From: an uncultured Eubacteriales bacterium
GTDB lineage: Bacteria > Bacillota > Clostridia > Oscillospirales > Butyricicoccaceae
Assembly (NCBI GenBank): GCA_910585875.1
Contig: CAJUIK010000027.1
Coordinates: 1 to 23,424 of the forward strand
Direction of reading: 5' to 3'
DNA: 23,424 bases
Positions 8,426 to 16,603 of this stretch are shown here, in pieces (the first letter of the stretch is position 1; each line of letters begins with the position of its first letter). The translations under genes were made by a program, and so were the position numbers. Below the pieces are notes generated by a model that saw nothing but the letters and a program-made list of their open reading frames with translations, was not told the origin of the DNA and did no database searches.

Positions 8426-10021
8426 TCAATCCTCCCAGGGGCGATAGAGCTCCATAATCCGTTCCGCGGCCCGTATCCCGTCCACCGCGGCGCTCATAAT
8501 GCCGCCGGCGTATCCCGCTCCCTCGCCGCAGGGGATCAGCCCCTGCCAGCCGGGCGCGAAAAAATCCGGTCCCCGCACAATCCGCACCGGCGACGAGGTA
8601 CGGGTTTCCACGCCGGTAAACAGGGCGTCCGGCCCGTCAAAGCCGGGCAGCTGCCTTCCAAAACAGGGCATGGATTCCAGCAGTTGGTCAACGACAAACG
8701 CCGGCAGGACCTGGCGCAGGTCGACAAAGGCCGTCCCCCGGGGATAAGTGGGCTTGACTTGGCCAAAGGCCCGGGAAACCCGCCCTTCTTTCAGGTCGCC
8801 ATAGCGCTGGACCGGGGCGGCATAACCGCCGCCTCCCAACTCAAAGGCCCTTTGCTCCAGCCTCTGCTGAAACCGCATCCCCTCCAAGGGATCCGAACCC
8901 TCGAAATCCTGGGGCAGCACAGAGACAGCCAGCGCGGCGTTGGCGTTCCGCCCGCCCCGGGCGTGGAAGCTCATGCCGTTGGTCACGACGCCGCCCTGCT
9001 GGCTTGCCGCCGCCACAACCTGGCCGCCGGGGCACATACAAAAGGAATAACAGGCCCGATCGCCCTGCCGGCGGGACAGGTTGTATTCCGCCGGCGGCAG
9101 ACCGTACCCCTGGGCATATCGGCCGTAGCGGCCCTGGTCGATAGTCCGCTGCAAATGCTCCGCCCGGACGCCCACGGAAAAAGCCTTGCGCTCCAAGAGA
9201 AACTCTTGATCCGCCAGCCTCTCAAACAAATCTCGGGCGCTGTGGCCCACGGCCAGCACAGCCGTCTGGCAGGCGACGAGGCCCGCGGGCGTTTCCACTT
9301 CCGTCAGCCTGCCCTTTTGCCGACGGAACCCTGTGACAGGGCAGTGAAACAAAACCTGCCCCCCAAAATCCTCGATCCGCCGGCGCAGGGCGGAAACCAC
9401 GCCCTTCAGCAGGTCGGTGCCGATATGGGGCTTGGCCAGCTCCGCCGTTTCCGGCGGCGCGCCGAATTCCAGCAGCTTTTGCAGCGCCAATTCGCATCGA
9501 GGGTCGTTGATCCGCGTGGTCAGCTTGCCGTCGGAATAGGCTCCGGCGCCCCCTTCCCCAAATTGAACGTTTGTTTCTTCGTCCAGCTCCCCGGTCTGCC
9601 GGAAACGGTCTGTGGCCCGGTCCCGCTCCTCCAGGCTGCCGCCCCGCTCCAGCATCAGGGGACGATAGCCGTTTTCCGCCAGCGTCAGAGCGGCGAAAAG
9701 CCCCGCCGGCCCACAGCCGGCCACAATCGGCCTGTGTTCCAGCCTCCGTTCCCCTGTGGGACGAGGCGCCGCCGGAGGGGCCTTGGGGCGGATATTGGGA
9801 TCCTGGCAATGTTGCAAGACGCGGCTCTCCAGCTGCGGCTCTCCCTCCAGCAAGACGGAGAACACCTGAGTCAATTTCCCATGGCGTAGGTCAAAGGAAC
9901 GCTTATAAATCCGGGCGGCGGCTTGTCCCGCCTCCAGCCCGCAGCGGCGGAGAGCCTCTTTCAGCGCAGACGCATCCGCCTGCTCATAGGGCAGGCGGAT
10001 GCCGGAAATTACAATACTCAT
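8426..10021 (-). CDS. FAD-dependent oxidoreductase, COG2509 type
   Basis: A 531-residue flavoprotein of the uncharacterised COG2509 family. The N-terminal domain of about 90 residues is followed by a dinucleotide-binding loop VAGCGPAGLFAAL near residues 100-112, then LERGGSLEERD. Family blocks NVQFGEGGAGAYSDGKLTTR, AVGHSARD, GVRAEH and CMCPGGQVV are present. The C-terminal FAD-contacting segment GEGAGYAGGIMSAA is intact. Length is normal. The substrate is unknown; it is soluble. It overlaps the cdaR stop by four bases (ATGA), and rseC follows after two bases. The cdaA-cdaR-oxidoreductase arrangement recurs in Clostridia. Confidence 0.92.
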   Translation of the reverse strand: MSIVISGIRLPYEQADASALKEALRRCGLEAGQAAARIYKRSFDLRHGKLTQVFSVLLEGEPQLESRVLQHCQDPNIRPKAPPAAPRPTGERRLEHRPIVAGCGPAGLFAALTLAENGYRPLMLERGGSLEERDRATDRFRQTGELDEETNVQFGEGGAGAYSDGKLTTRINDPRCELALQKLLEFGAPPETAELAKPHIGTDLLKGVVSALRRRIEDFGGQVLFHCPVTGFRRQKGRLTEVETPAGLVACQTAVLAVGHSARDLFERLADQEFLLERKAFSVGVRAEHLQRTIDQGRYGRYAQGYGLPPAEYNLSRRQGDRACYSFCMCPGGQVVAAASQQGGVVTNGMSFHARGGRNANAALAVSVLPQDFEGSDPLEGMRFQQRLEQRAFELGGGGYAAPVQRYGDLKEGRVSRAFGQVKPTYPRGTAFVDLRQVLPAFVVDQLLESMPCFGRQLPGFDGPDALFTGVETRTSSPVRIVRGPDFFAPGWQGLIPCGEGAGYAGGIMSAAVDGIRAAERIMELYRPWED

Positions 10022-11286
10022 GGGGCAGGCGGCGCCTCCGTTCCGTCGGGCTCGCTGGGCTCGTTCGTCTCCTCTGGCTCCGCCGCTTCCACTGTCACCT
10101 GATAGCGGCCGATGATCGTCACATTTTTATCGGAGCAGGAGACGGAGGCTGTGACAGAGCTCTGCCCGTCGCCCAGCCCTTGAGAATCAAAGGAGACGGT
10201 AAAGTCCTGGGCGTCCAGCTCGGCCACGGCCTGTTCCGTGCCCACGACCCGCACGTCCAGCGCCTCTGTGACATAGGCGAAGCCCGGCTGGCCTGTAAAC
10301 TGGGAAGAATCCACCCGAATAGTCTTATCCCCCAAGCGGCTCAAGTCAAACCGGATCACCGCTTCTGAAGGGGCGCTGTCCGAGGTCAAGCCGTTGGGCA
10401 AAATCAGAGGCATGACGGCCTGATCCGTCCCCTGTTCCAGCAGCGCCGCCAGGTTGACGCTGCCCAGCTCGATGCTGTTCACCGCGGCCAAGGCGTCAGA
10501 ATCCCCCTTGATTTCCACGCTGGAGGGCTCGATCACGTAGCTGACCAACCCCTCCGGCAGTCCTTCGGGCAAAATCAGATCCAATACCAGCGGCGCGGAA
10601 CCGGCTTTATAGACCGGCGTAGTCACGTCCACCGCCGGGTCTTCCGAAGTGATCCGGCTGGTGTCCGCCGGCTGGTCCTCCGCCGTCATCAGCGTATAAG
10701 CGGCCCGCTGGGTAGCGGTCTGGCGCAGCTCGGAAACGTCCACTTCCACATAGGCGTATTCGATTTTGGCCAGATCAGCCTCCGGCCCTTGGATTTCCAC
10801 AGCCGTGGGACTGACTAAGCAGTCGCCGGCCAAAGAATAGCCCTCCGGCGGCTGACCTATAACTTTCAGACGCACAGGCACGCTTTTATTCGTCATCCGG
10901 TCGATTTTCAGCGTAATCAGCCGCGGGTTTTTATCGGATATCCGAGCGCCCTCGGTGTTGGCGCTGACGGTATATTGCAGATTGTATTCCCCCGGAGAGG
11001 GGATGTTGGACACGTCCACTGTGGCCAGAAATTTGTCTTGGCGCACGTTGAGCAGGGCGTCCCGCTTGCCCACCACCGTCACATTCACCTTGGTGTCCGC
11101 GCCTTCGATGACTGTCATGCCGTTGTCCCGCAGCACGTCCAGCCCCTGAATCTGCACGCCGATATTTTTATAGGCTTGTTCCACATCCTCATTTCTGCTT
11201 TCCACCACATAGAGCCACAGCGTCATGGCCGCCATCAGCGAAAGCAGACGGGTCAGGATATCATGTTTGCGCATCCATTCCATCAT
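10018..11286 (-). CDS. cdaR: YbbR-domain protein, CdaA regulatory partner (CdaR)
   Basis: A membrane-anchored extracellular protein of 422 residues that binds and modulates the diadenylate cyclase CdaA in other Firmicutes. One N-terminal transmembrane helix (about 10-28, ILTRLLSLMAAMTLWLYVV) is followed by repeated YbbR domains, typically ending in motifs like VTVVGKRDALLNV and VDVSNIPSPGEYN. A short acidic, Pro-rich tail closes the protein. I chose the ATG at 11286, which overlaps the cdaA stop by four bases and has GGGGGA seven bases upstream; the longer open frame to 11457 is a shadow of cdaA. No glmM follows, unlike in Bacillus. Confidence 0.93.
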   Translation of the reverse strand: MMEWMRKHDILTRLLSLMAAMTLWLYVVESRNEDVEQAYKNIGVQIQGLDVLRDNGMTVIEGADTKVNVTVVGKRDALLNVRQDKFLATVDVSNIPSPGEYNLQYTVSANTEGARISDKNPRLITLKIDRMTNKSVPVRLKVIGQPPEGYSLAGDCLVSPTAVEIQGPEADLAKIEYAYVEVDVSELRQTATQRAAYTLMTAEDQPADTSRITSEDPAVDVTTPVYKAGSAPLVLDLILPEGLPEGLVSYVIEPSSVEIKGDSDALAAVNSIELGSVNLAALLEQGTDQAVMPLILPNGLTSDSAPSEAVIRFDLSRLGDKTIRVDSSQFTGQPGFAYVTEALDVRVVGTEQAVAELDAQDFTVSFDSQGLGDGQSSVTASVSCSDKNVTIIGRYQVTVEAAEPEETNEPSEPDGTEAPPAP

Positions 11287-12125
11287 TTTTTCTTCCCCCT
11301 GAGCTTGGCGAACAGTCCGCCGGAAGGCTCTTTCTCTTCGGCGGGCATCAAGCCGTTGACCAGCAGCCGTTCCAGCGTCTCCGTGGCCAGATGGCGCTTG
11401 AGCATTCCGCCTTCGGCCATGGAGATGGACCCGGTTTCCTCGGAAACCACCACGCACAGCGCGTCGGAATTTTCGCTCATGCCCACGGCGGCCCGGTGCC
11501 GGGTGCCCAGCTCTTTGCTGATATTCAGGTTGGCGGAAAGGGGCAGCAGGCAGCCCGCCGCCTTGACCCGCCCTTGGCTGATAACGACGGCGCCGTCGTG
11601 CAGGGGCGCTTTGTTGAAGAAGATGTTTTTCAGCAGCTCGGGGTTGACTTCCGCGTCGATGGTAGAGCCGGTTTTCACAATGTGATCCAGGTTTTCGCCC
11701 CGCTCAAAGACGATCAGCGCCCCGGTCTTGGACCAGGCCATGGACCCCACGGCTTCCACCGTGCGGACGATGGACATTTGGAGAGTTTGAGCGTCTCCCA
11801 AGGCCCCCCGGCGCAAAAAGGGCAGCTTGCTCCGCCCGAACTGCTCCAGCATCTTGCGCAGCTCGGGCTGAAAGATAATCACAAAGGCGATGGGGCCCAC
11901 CCGCATCACCTGGTCCAGCAGGAACCAGATGGTCTGCAATTTCATCCAGGAAGCGGCCTGAACGGCCAGCAGCAACAGGATAATGCCCTTGGCCAGCCTC
12001 TCGGCGTTGGTATGGCGTATCACCTTGAGCAGCTTATAAATGACGACGGCCACAATGAGCATATCCGCCAAATCGGGAATGGTCAACAGCCTGATAAAGT
12101 GGCCCAGCTTATCGACAAAATCCAT
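11283..12125 (-). CDS. cdaA: Diadenylate cyclase CdaA
   Basis: Makes the second messenger c-di-AMP from two ATP; essential or important for potassium and cell-wall homeostasis in many Gram-positives. The 280 residues begin with three hydrophobic helices (about 20-37, 45-62, 74-88). The DAC domain follows, with both catalytic motifs: LHDGAV (DGA at 177-179) and GTRHRAAVG (RHR at 209-211). The C-terminus is basic. The ATG has AGGTG five bases upstream. It is the first gene of the cdaA-cdaR-oxidoreductase-rseC operon. Confidence 0.97.
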   Translation of the reverse strand: MDFVDKLGHFIRLLTIPDLADMLIVAVVIYKLLKVIRHTNAERLAKGIILLLLAVQAASWMKLQTIWFLLDQVMRVGPIAFVIIFQPELRKMLEQFGRSKLPFLRRGALGDAQTLQMSIVRTVEAVGSMAWSKTGALIVFERGENLDHIVKTGSTIDAEVNPELLKNIFFNKAPLHDGAVVISQGRVKAAGCLLPLSANLNISKELGTRHRAAVGMSENSDALCVVVSEETGSISMAEGGMLKRHLATETLERLLVNGLMPAEEKEPSGGLFAKLRGKKK

Positions 12126-12157
12126 GGAAACACCTATTTCAACGTATAAATTTACTT

Positions 12158-12189
12158 ATTATACTATCAACAAGCGGCTTCCATTTCAA
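12158..12189 (-). promoter_or_regulatory. Possible cdaA promoter
   Basis: On the minus strand a perfect TATAAT (12158-12163) lies 33 bases upstream of the cdaA ATG. The best -35 candidate, TTGAAA (12184-12189), is at an over-long 20-base spacing. A second weak pair, TTGATA at 12165-12170 with TATACG at 12143-12148, also fits. The AT-rich gap is the right place but the exact elements are uncertain. Confidence 0.35.
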
Positions 12190-12217
12190 TACGAAAAGAT
12201 GAAAAAAACGAAAGTTC

Positions 12218-13348
12218 TCATTTTTTTAACATTTCCTTAATAATTTCCGCCGTCTCCTCTGCTTCCTCCCGGGTGTTGAAGCAGGAGAAGCTGAGGCGCA
12301 GAGCGCCGTCCGGCAAAGTGCCGGCGCTGCGGTGGGCCAGCGGCGAACAATGGAGACCGGCCCGGGTACAGATATCCCGGTCGGCCAGCCGCCGGGCCGC
12401 CTCCTCCGAGGGCAGCGGGCAGGTCAGAGCCAGGACGCCGGTTTGGCATTGGGGGCAATAATAGCAGCACAGGCCCTGGAAGCCCTCCAGGCCCTGGACC
12501 AGGGTTTCCATCATCGCCCGCTGATGGGCCAAAATCTGATCCATCCCCCGCCTTTTCACATAGAGAATCCCCGCCTGCAATCCGGCGGCGCCGGGCACGT
12601 TCATGGTGCCGCTTTCAAAGATGTCCGGCAGGAAATCCGGCTGGCTGGTTTCCAGAGAATTGCTGCCCGTTCCCCCTTCCATCAGGCTGCGCAGCGGCCC
12701 GTCGCCGCAGCAGAGCAGCAGGCCGGTTCCCTGGGGGCCGTAAAGCCCCTTATGGCCGGGCATACAGATGAAAATGGCGCTGGGGTAATCCGAAGCCCGA
12801 ATCGGCAGAGTCCCCGCCGATTGGGAGGCGTCGACGATCAGCGGCAGACCCTTCTGCCGGCACAGCCGGTCGATTTCTCCCAGAGGCGCGATAAAGCCGA
12901 ACACATTGGAAACATGGTTGACAATCACGCATTGGGTGTCCGGCTGAAGGGCCGCTTCGATCTGGTCTATCATATCCTGTTGGTCGAACAAGCGGGAATA
13001 GGCCGGGGTATAGGAGACGCCCTGGCTTTTCATGGCCTCCAAGGGCCGAGCCACGCTGTTGTGCTCATAGCCGGAAATCACCGCGTGGCCCCCCTGGGCC
13101 ATGGCGTTTTTGACGGCGATATTCAGTCCGTGGGTGGCGTTTTGAGTCAACACTACCCGTTCGGGCTGGTCCAAGCCAAAAAAGTCCGCCGCCGTCTCCC
13201 GGCAGGCAAACACAGCCTGGGCCGCCGCCATAGCGGGCCTGTGGCCGCCGCGTCCTGGGTTGGCGCAGGTCTCCAGGGCGGCGGCCACGGCGGTTTTCAC
13301 CTGTTGGGGTTTGACCAGCGTGGTGGCCGCATTGTCCAAATAGATCAT
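12218..13348 (-). CDS. Cysteine desulfurase family protein (PLP-dependent class V aminotransferase fold)
   Basis: A 376-residue PLP enzyme that would take sulfur (or selenium) from cysteine (or selenocysteine). It opens with MIYLDNAATT. His96 (GYEHNSV), Asp173 (VDASQSAG) and the PLP lysine Lys200 (MPGHKGLYGPQGTG) are in place. The active-site cysteine is Cys334 in GLHCSPLAH, followed by LRLSFSCFNT. It resembles the SufS-like clostridial group more than NifS/IscS. Oddly, residues 294-301 hold a CC-x2-C-x2-C cluster. The ATG at 13348 has AAAGGAG six bases upstream. It follows the DUF3343 gene by 22 bases, suggesting a donor-carrier pair. Confidence 0.9.
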   Translation of the reverse strand: MIYLDNAATTLVKPQQVKTAVAAALETCANPGRGGHRPAMAAAQAVFACRETAADFFGLDQPERVVLTQNATHGLNIAVKNAMAQGGHAVISGYEHNSVARPLEAMKSQGVSYTPAYSRLFDQQDMIDQIEAALQPDTQCVIVNHVSNVFGFIAPLGEIDRLCRQKGLPLIVDASQSAGTLPIRASDYPSAIFICMPGHKGLYGPQGTGLLLCCGDGPLRSLMEGGTGSNSLETSQPDFLPDIFESGTMNVPGAAGLQAGILYVKRRGMDQILAHQRAMMETLVQGLEGFQGLCCYYCPQCQTGVLALTCPLPSEEAARRLADRDICTRAGLHCSPLAHRSAGTLPDGALRLSFSCFNTREEAEETAEIIKEMLKK

Positions 13349-13370
13349 GGTTCTCTCCTTTCCTCCCGTC

Positions 13371-13625
13371 TCAGCGGTATTCCGCAAAATTGCCCGATCG
13401 ATCCGTCACATAGACCTTTCCATAGGGAATGCGGCTGTCGTCCAGCGCCGCCAAAGAGCGCTGCAAAAGCTCGGGCCGCACCTTCAGCGCGTAACTGCAC
13501 GAGCCGCCGCCCAGGGCGGCCTGACTGCGGATCATATAACTGGAAATCCCCTTCTGGGATAGAACTCGACCGCCTCGCTGGGCATAGGTGACAGATTTGA
13601 AAAGAATTAAACTGGGGTTGTTCAT
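13371..13625 (-). CDS. DUF3343 protein, putative Se/S carrier
   Basis: An 84-residue protein of the DUF3343 family (described as putative Se/S carrier-like). LILFKSVTYAQRGGRVL near the start and a single conserved cysteine, Cys43 in GGGSCSYAL, are the family features. The end, YGKVYVTD, also fits. Being 22 bases upstream of a cysteine desulfurase supports a role as persulfide or selenide acceptor; this is inference from context. I chose the ATG at 13625, with GAGGTGG seven bases upstream, over a TTG two codons earlier. Confidence 0.85.
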   Translation of the reverse strand: MNNPSLILFKSVTYAQRGGRVLSQKGISSYMIRSQAALGGGSCSYALKVRPELLQRSLAALDDSRIPYGKVYVTDRSGNFAEYR

Positions 13626-13702
13626 CAGCAATCCACCTCTCTCCCTCCATCATACGGCGGCGCCGGCAAAGTGTTCCCCCTCTGCGGTGAAAAAAGAAAA
13701 AA

Positions 13703-13728
13703 CGCCCTTCCAAATCAAAAGAAGGGCG
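13703..13728 (-). terminator. Intrinsic terminator, minus strand
   Basis: Perfect 8-bp stem CGCCCTTC/GAAGGGCG with a 10-base loop, followed on the minus strand by a U-rich run (13690-13702). It lies between divergent genes. It would stop minus-strand transcripts arriving from the right, such as read-through from the methyltransferase gene, before they enter the DUF3343 operon. It could alternatively be an attenuator in that operon's leader. Confidence 0.75.
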
Positions 13729-13777
13729 CTTCCCAGAATCCAAAGGTCCGCAAATCCAAAATTCCAGATTCCCTTTC

Positions 13778-13806
13778 TTGCGCTCGCGGGAAAATTCTTA
13801 TATAAT
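13778..13806 (+). promoter_or_regulatory. Promoter of the stalk-domain protein gene
   Basis: TTGCGC (13778-13783), an exact 17-base spacer and a consensus TATAAT (13801-13806). Transcription would begin near 13813, so translation cannot begin at the ATG at 13812. This supports the GTG start at 13866. Confidence 0.75.
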
Positions 13807-13865
13807 GTATAATGAAAATGTATATCTTGATCGATATCTCAATTTCGGCGAAAGGGGGCGGTTGG

Positions 13866-15107
13866 GTGAATGTTAGAAAAATAAAGGGCTTTCTGCTGCG
13901 GCTGGCGGCGCTTTTGCCCGGGCTGGCGCTGCTTTTGTTTTGCCTTCCCCCCTCTTCCGCCGCGCCGGATGTGATTTTCACCGCCGTCAACGACACCTTT
14001 CTCCGGGGCCTTTCCCCTTCTTCCATGCCCACTGTGGTCGGCGGCCAGGCCTATGTGCCCTATACCACCTTCACCGCCGCCCCCAATCCCGGGCTCATCG
14101 GCAAATACGACGGGGTGAACAACCAGCTGGTGCTCTACAACATCAACCGAATTCTGACGTTTGACATGGCCAACGCCATCACCCGCGACGAACAGGGGAC
14201 GGTCTATTCCGCCGGCGCCATCCGGCGCAACGGAACCTATTATGTGCCCGCCCGGGTGGTGTGCGAGGCGTTCGGCTTCCGCTATTCCTTCATTCCCGGC
14301 AACCTGCTGGGCCCCATCGTCCGCATCAACACCGACGGCAGCGGCCTTTCCGACGATTATCTGGTCAGCCGGGGCTTTTCCGTCATGCGAACGATTTACG
14401 ACCAATACCAGCGGGATTACGGCGCGCCGGCAGAGGAACCGGAGCCCTCCGACTCAGATCCTCAGCCCGATCCGCCGGAAACCCCGCCGGAACAGCCGGA
14501 CCCAGACGACGGGCTGGCGGGCAAAGTGGTTTACCTGGCTATTGTGGGCGACGTCAACGAACACACCGCCCGAATTTTGGATATTTTGGACGCCAACCGA
14601 TACCCGGCGGCCTTTTTCGTCACCCCTCGGGCCCAGGGGGAAAACGCCGACTATCTGCTGCGGGCGGCCGCCTCCGGCCACGTCGTCGGCGTCAACCTCT
14701 ATGGCGAGGGCTCTTCCTTTGACTCCGCAGAGCAGCTGCTGGCCCAGGCTCAGGACGTCCAGCAGGTGATCCAGGCCGTGACCCGGACCCGAGCCCGGGC
14801 TCTAATGGTCCCCGGCGGCAGCGCCTCCCTGACCCAAGAGCAGCGGGACGCCCTAATTCAAGCCGGCTATCGCCTGTGGGACGGCAGCGGCCAGACCGAC
14901 CTATGGGCGCCAGCCAACGATATCTATTCCGCCAGCTTATCCCAGCTGCGCCGGGCGCCGGGCAACGCTGTGATCTGCTTGGGCAACAACCCGGCCGGCG
15001 CCCAGGCCCTGTCTTCTCTGGCCTCTTTTTTCCGCGCCCATGATATCGAGGTTCGACTTCTTTCTGAAACCGCCACTCCCGTCAACCAAATCCAAGAAAT
15101 GCGTTAG
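13866..15107 (+). CDS. Secreted stalk-domain protein with degenerate polysaccharide-deacetylase-like domain
   Basis: A 413-residue exported protein. A signal peptide (about 1-33: MNVRKIKGFLLRL, hydrophobic run, SSAAP) is followed by a copper-amine-oxidase-N-like stalk domain (about 35-165) with YVPYTTF and YYVPARVVCEAFGF. A Pro/Glu/Asp linker (about 190-215) follows, then a NodB-like domain (about 218-413) recognisable by ARILDILDANRYPAAFFVTP and GHVVGVN. The metal-binding Asp pair and the HxxxH motif of active deacetylases are missing, so I expect a pseudoenzyme or carbohydrate-binding role. The GTG start has AAAGGGGG seven bases upstream. It is the only long plus-strand gene among the host genes here. 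Confidence 0.8.
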   Translation: MNVRKIKGFLLRLAALLPGLALLLFCLPPSSAAPDVIFTAVNDTFLRGLSPSSMPTVVGGQAYVPYTTFTAAPNPGLIGKYDGVNNQLVLYNINRILTFDMANAITRDEQGTVYSAGAIRRNGTYYVPARVVCEAFGFRYSFIPGNLLGPIVRINTDGSGLSDDYLVSRGFSVMRTIYDQYQRDYGAPAEEPEPSDSDPQPDPPETPPEQPDPDDGLAGKVVYLAIVGDVNEHTARILDILDANRYPAAFFVTPRAQGENADYLLRAAASGHVVGVNLYGEGSSFDSAEQLLAQAQDVQQVIQAVTRTRARALMVPGGSASLTQEQRDALIQAGYRLWDGSGQTDLWAPANDIYSASLSQLRRAPGNAVICLGNNPAGAQALSSLASFFRAHDIEVRLLSETATPVNQIQEMR

Positions 15108-15150
15108 ACGGGCGGCTTTCATCTTGCGGATTGATCCGCCGGCGCCGCGA

Positions 15151-16512
15151 TTACCGGCGCAGCCCCTTGGGCAGGCGGTTGTTGGCTGCGCCGCCGGAGA
15201 TTTTGCACCAGCCCAGGGCGAATCCGCCGGCTTTGACCAAGGCCCAGCCCTTCTGGCCCGCCGGCGCGGCAATTTGCTCTCCCAACAGGTAAGCCGACGT
15301 TCGGGGATCCTCCGCTTCCAGCTCTATGGACTGAACAGCCGACTCCGGCGGGAGCGCCAAGGCCAGGGCGTGGGCGGGCTCCAGCCTGTTCTTTTTCAGC
15401 TGACCCAGCTCCAGGCCGGGGCGCAATACCCGCAGCCCCGCCAGGGGCGGGCAGTCCCCCGGCGCCCGGTAAAGCCTGTCGCCAAAGGCCAGCAGCCTCC
15501 CCTCCGCCTCCCAGCCGGGCAAATACGCCGCCGCGAAATCCAACCATTCTGGGGGCGGCGGAGCAAAAGCAGGCCCGCCCAAATCCGCCCTTTGGCCTTG
15601 TCCCGGCTTGCGCAGCAGGGCGATGAAATGGCCCTCCCCTTTCAGCCGATGGGGCCAAAGCCGGGCGGTTTTGGCCAGAGCCGGTTCCCCGCTTTGGCTC
15701 CATTGGGGCCGTCCCCCCTCAAACAGGGGGCAATACCGCGCTTCCTCCAACGCAAAACCGTGCCGGGCGGCCAGCCGTTCCACAGTCCCCTCGTCCTCCT
15801 CCGGGGCGAAGGTGCAGGTGGAATAGATCAACAGCCCCCCGGGCCGCAGCGTCTGAACGGCCTGGTCCAAGATGTCGTCCTGCCGCCGGGCGCACAGGCG
15901 AATGTTATCCAGGCTCCAATCCTGCCGGGCGGCCAGACTTTTGCGGAACATTCCCTCGCCGCTGCAAGGGGCGTCCACGACGACTTTGTCAAAAAAGCCG
16001 GGCAGTTTCCGGGCCAGGTTTTCCGGGCTTTCGCAGGTCGCGACAGCGTTGGCAATTCCCATCCGCTCGATATTCTGAGAGAGGATTTGAGCCCGTTTGG
16101 GGTGGATCTCGTTGCAGACCAGCAGCCCTTTGCCCTGCGTTTGCCCGGCTATCTGAGTGGATTTCCCCCCTGGGGCGGCGCACAAATCCAAAATCCGCTC
16201 CCCCGGCTGGGCGTCGGCCAGCCGGCCCGCCGCCATGGCGCTGGGTTCCTGGATATAATAGACCCCGGCGTCGTGCCAGGGATGCAGACCGGGCCTGTCC
16301 TCTGGGCCATAGTAAAAGCCCTCCGGCGCCCAAGGCACGGGTTCCAGGGCAAAGGGCGCCTGGCGGACGAACTCCTCTGGGGCGATTTTCAGCGGGTTGA
16401 CCCTCAGGGCCTGCCGCCGTTCCCCCTCCCCCTGATATTGGGCCAGCAATTCCTCCGCTTCCGGGCCCATCAGCTCCTTCATTCGCTGGGCAAAGCCCTG
16501 AGGCAGCTTCAT
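15151..16512 (-). CDS. RsmF/NOL1-type RNA (cytosine-C5) methyltransferase
   Basis: A 453-residue SAM-dependent m5C methyltransferase acting on rRNA or tRNA. The N-terminal LRVNPLKI segment is followed by the SAM-binding motif LDLCAAPGGKST. The two family cysteines lie in DAPCSGEGMFRK and YSTCTFAPEEDEG. The C-terminal half (from about residue 290) is the RsmF-type extension with a PUA-like end, which distinguishes it from RsmB at the left edge. The exact target base is not determined by sequence alone. I chose the ATG at 16512 with AAGGAGG eight bases upstream rather than an ATG 11 codons earlier. It converges on the stalk-protein gene with only 43 bases between stops and no clear terminator there. 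Confidence 0.92.
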   Translation of the reverse strand: MKLPQGFAQRMKELMGPEAEELLAQYQGEGERRQALRVNPLKIAPEEFVRQAPFALEPVPWAPEGFYYGPEDRPGLHPWHDAGVYYIQEPSAMAAGRLADAQPGERILDLCAAPGGKSTQIAGQTQGKGLLVCNEIHPKRAQILSQNIERMGIANAVATCESPENLARKLPGFFDKVVVDAPCSGEGMFRKSLAARQDWSLDNIRLCARRQDDILDQAVQTLRPGGLLIYSTCTFAPEEDEGTVERLAARHGFALEEARYCPLFEGGRPQWSQSGEPALAKTARLWPHRLKGEGHFIALLRKPGQGQRADLGGPAFAPPPPEWLDFAAAYLPGWEAEGRLLAFGDRLYRAPGDCPPLAGLRVLRPGLELGQLKKNRLEPAHALALALPPESAVQSIELEAEDPRTSAYLLGEQIAAPAGQKGWALVKAGGFALGWCKISGGAANNRLPKGLRR

Positions 16513-16560
16513 GGCGTTTTCCTCCTTTTCTTGTTCCGTTTTCATCAGCTCGACAAGCCG

Positions 16561-16587
16561 AGCGCCCCGCCGTTTGGGCGGGGCGCT
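16561..16587 (-). terminator. GC-rich hairpin, likely terminator of the ECF S-component gene
   Basis: An 11-bp perfect stem (AGCGCCCCGCC/GGCGGGGCGCT) with a 5-base loop, 17 bases after the ECF gene stop. The U-rich tract is weak on the minus strand (TCGGCTTG) and a little better on the plus strand (TTGTATATT). Confidence 0.6.
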
Positions 16588-16603
16588 TGTATATTCCGGC
16601 GTT

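Noticed and set aside
16561..16587. Hairpin as an insertion-sequence inverted repeat
   Set aside because: It is a single compact hairpin just after a stop codon with no mobile gene nearby; a terminator is the simpler reading.
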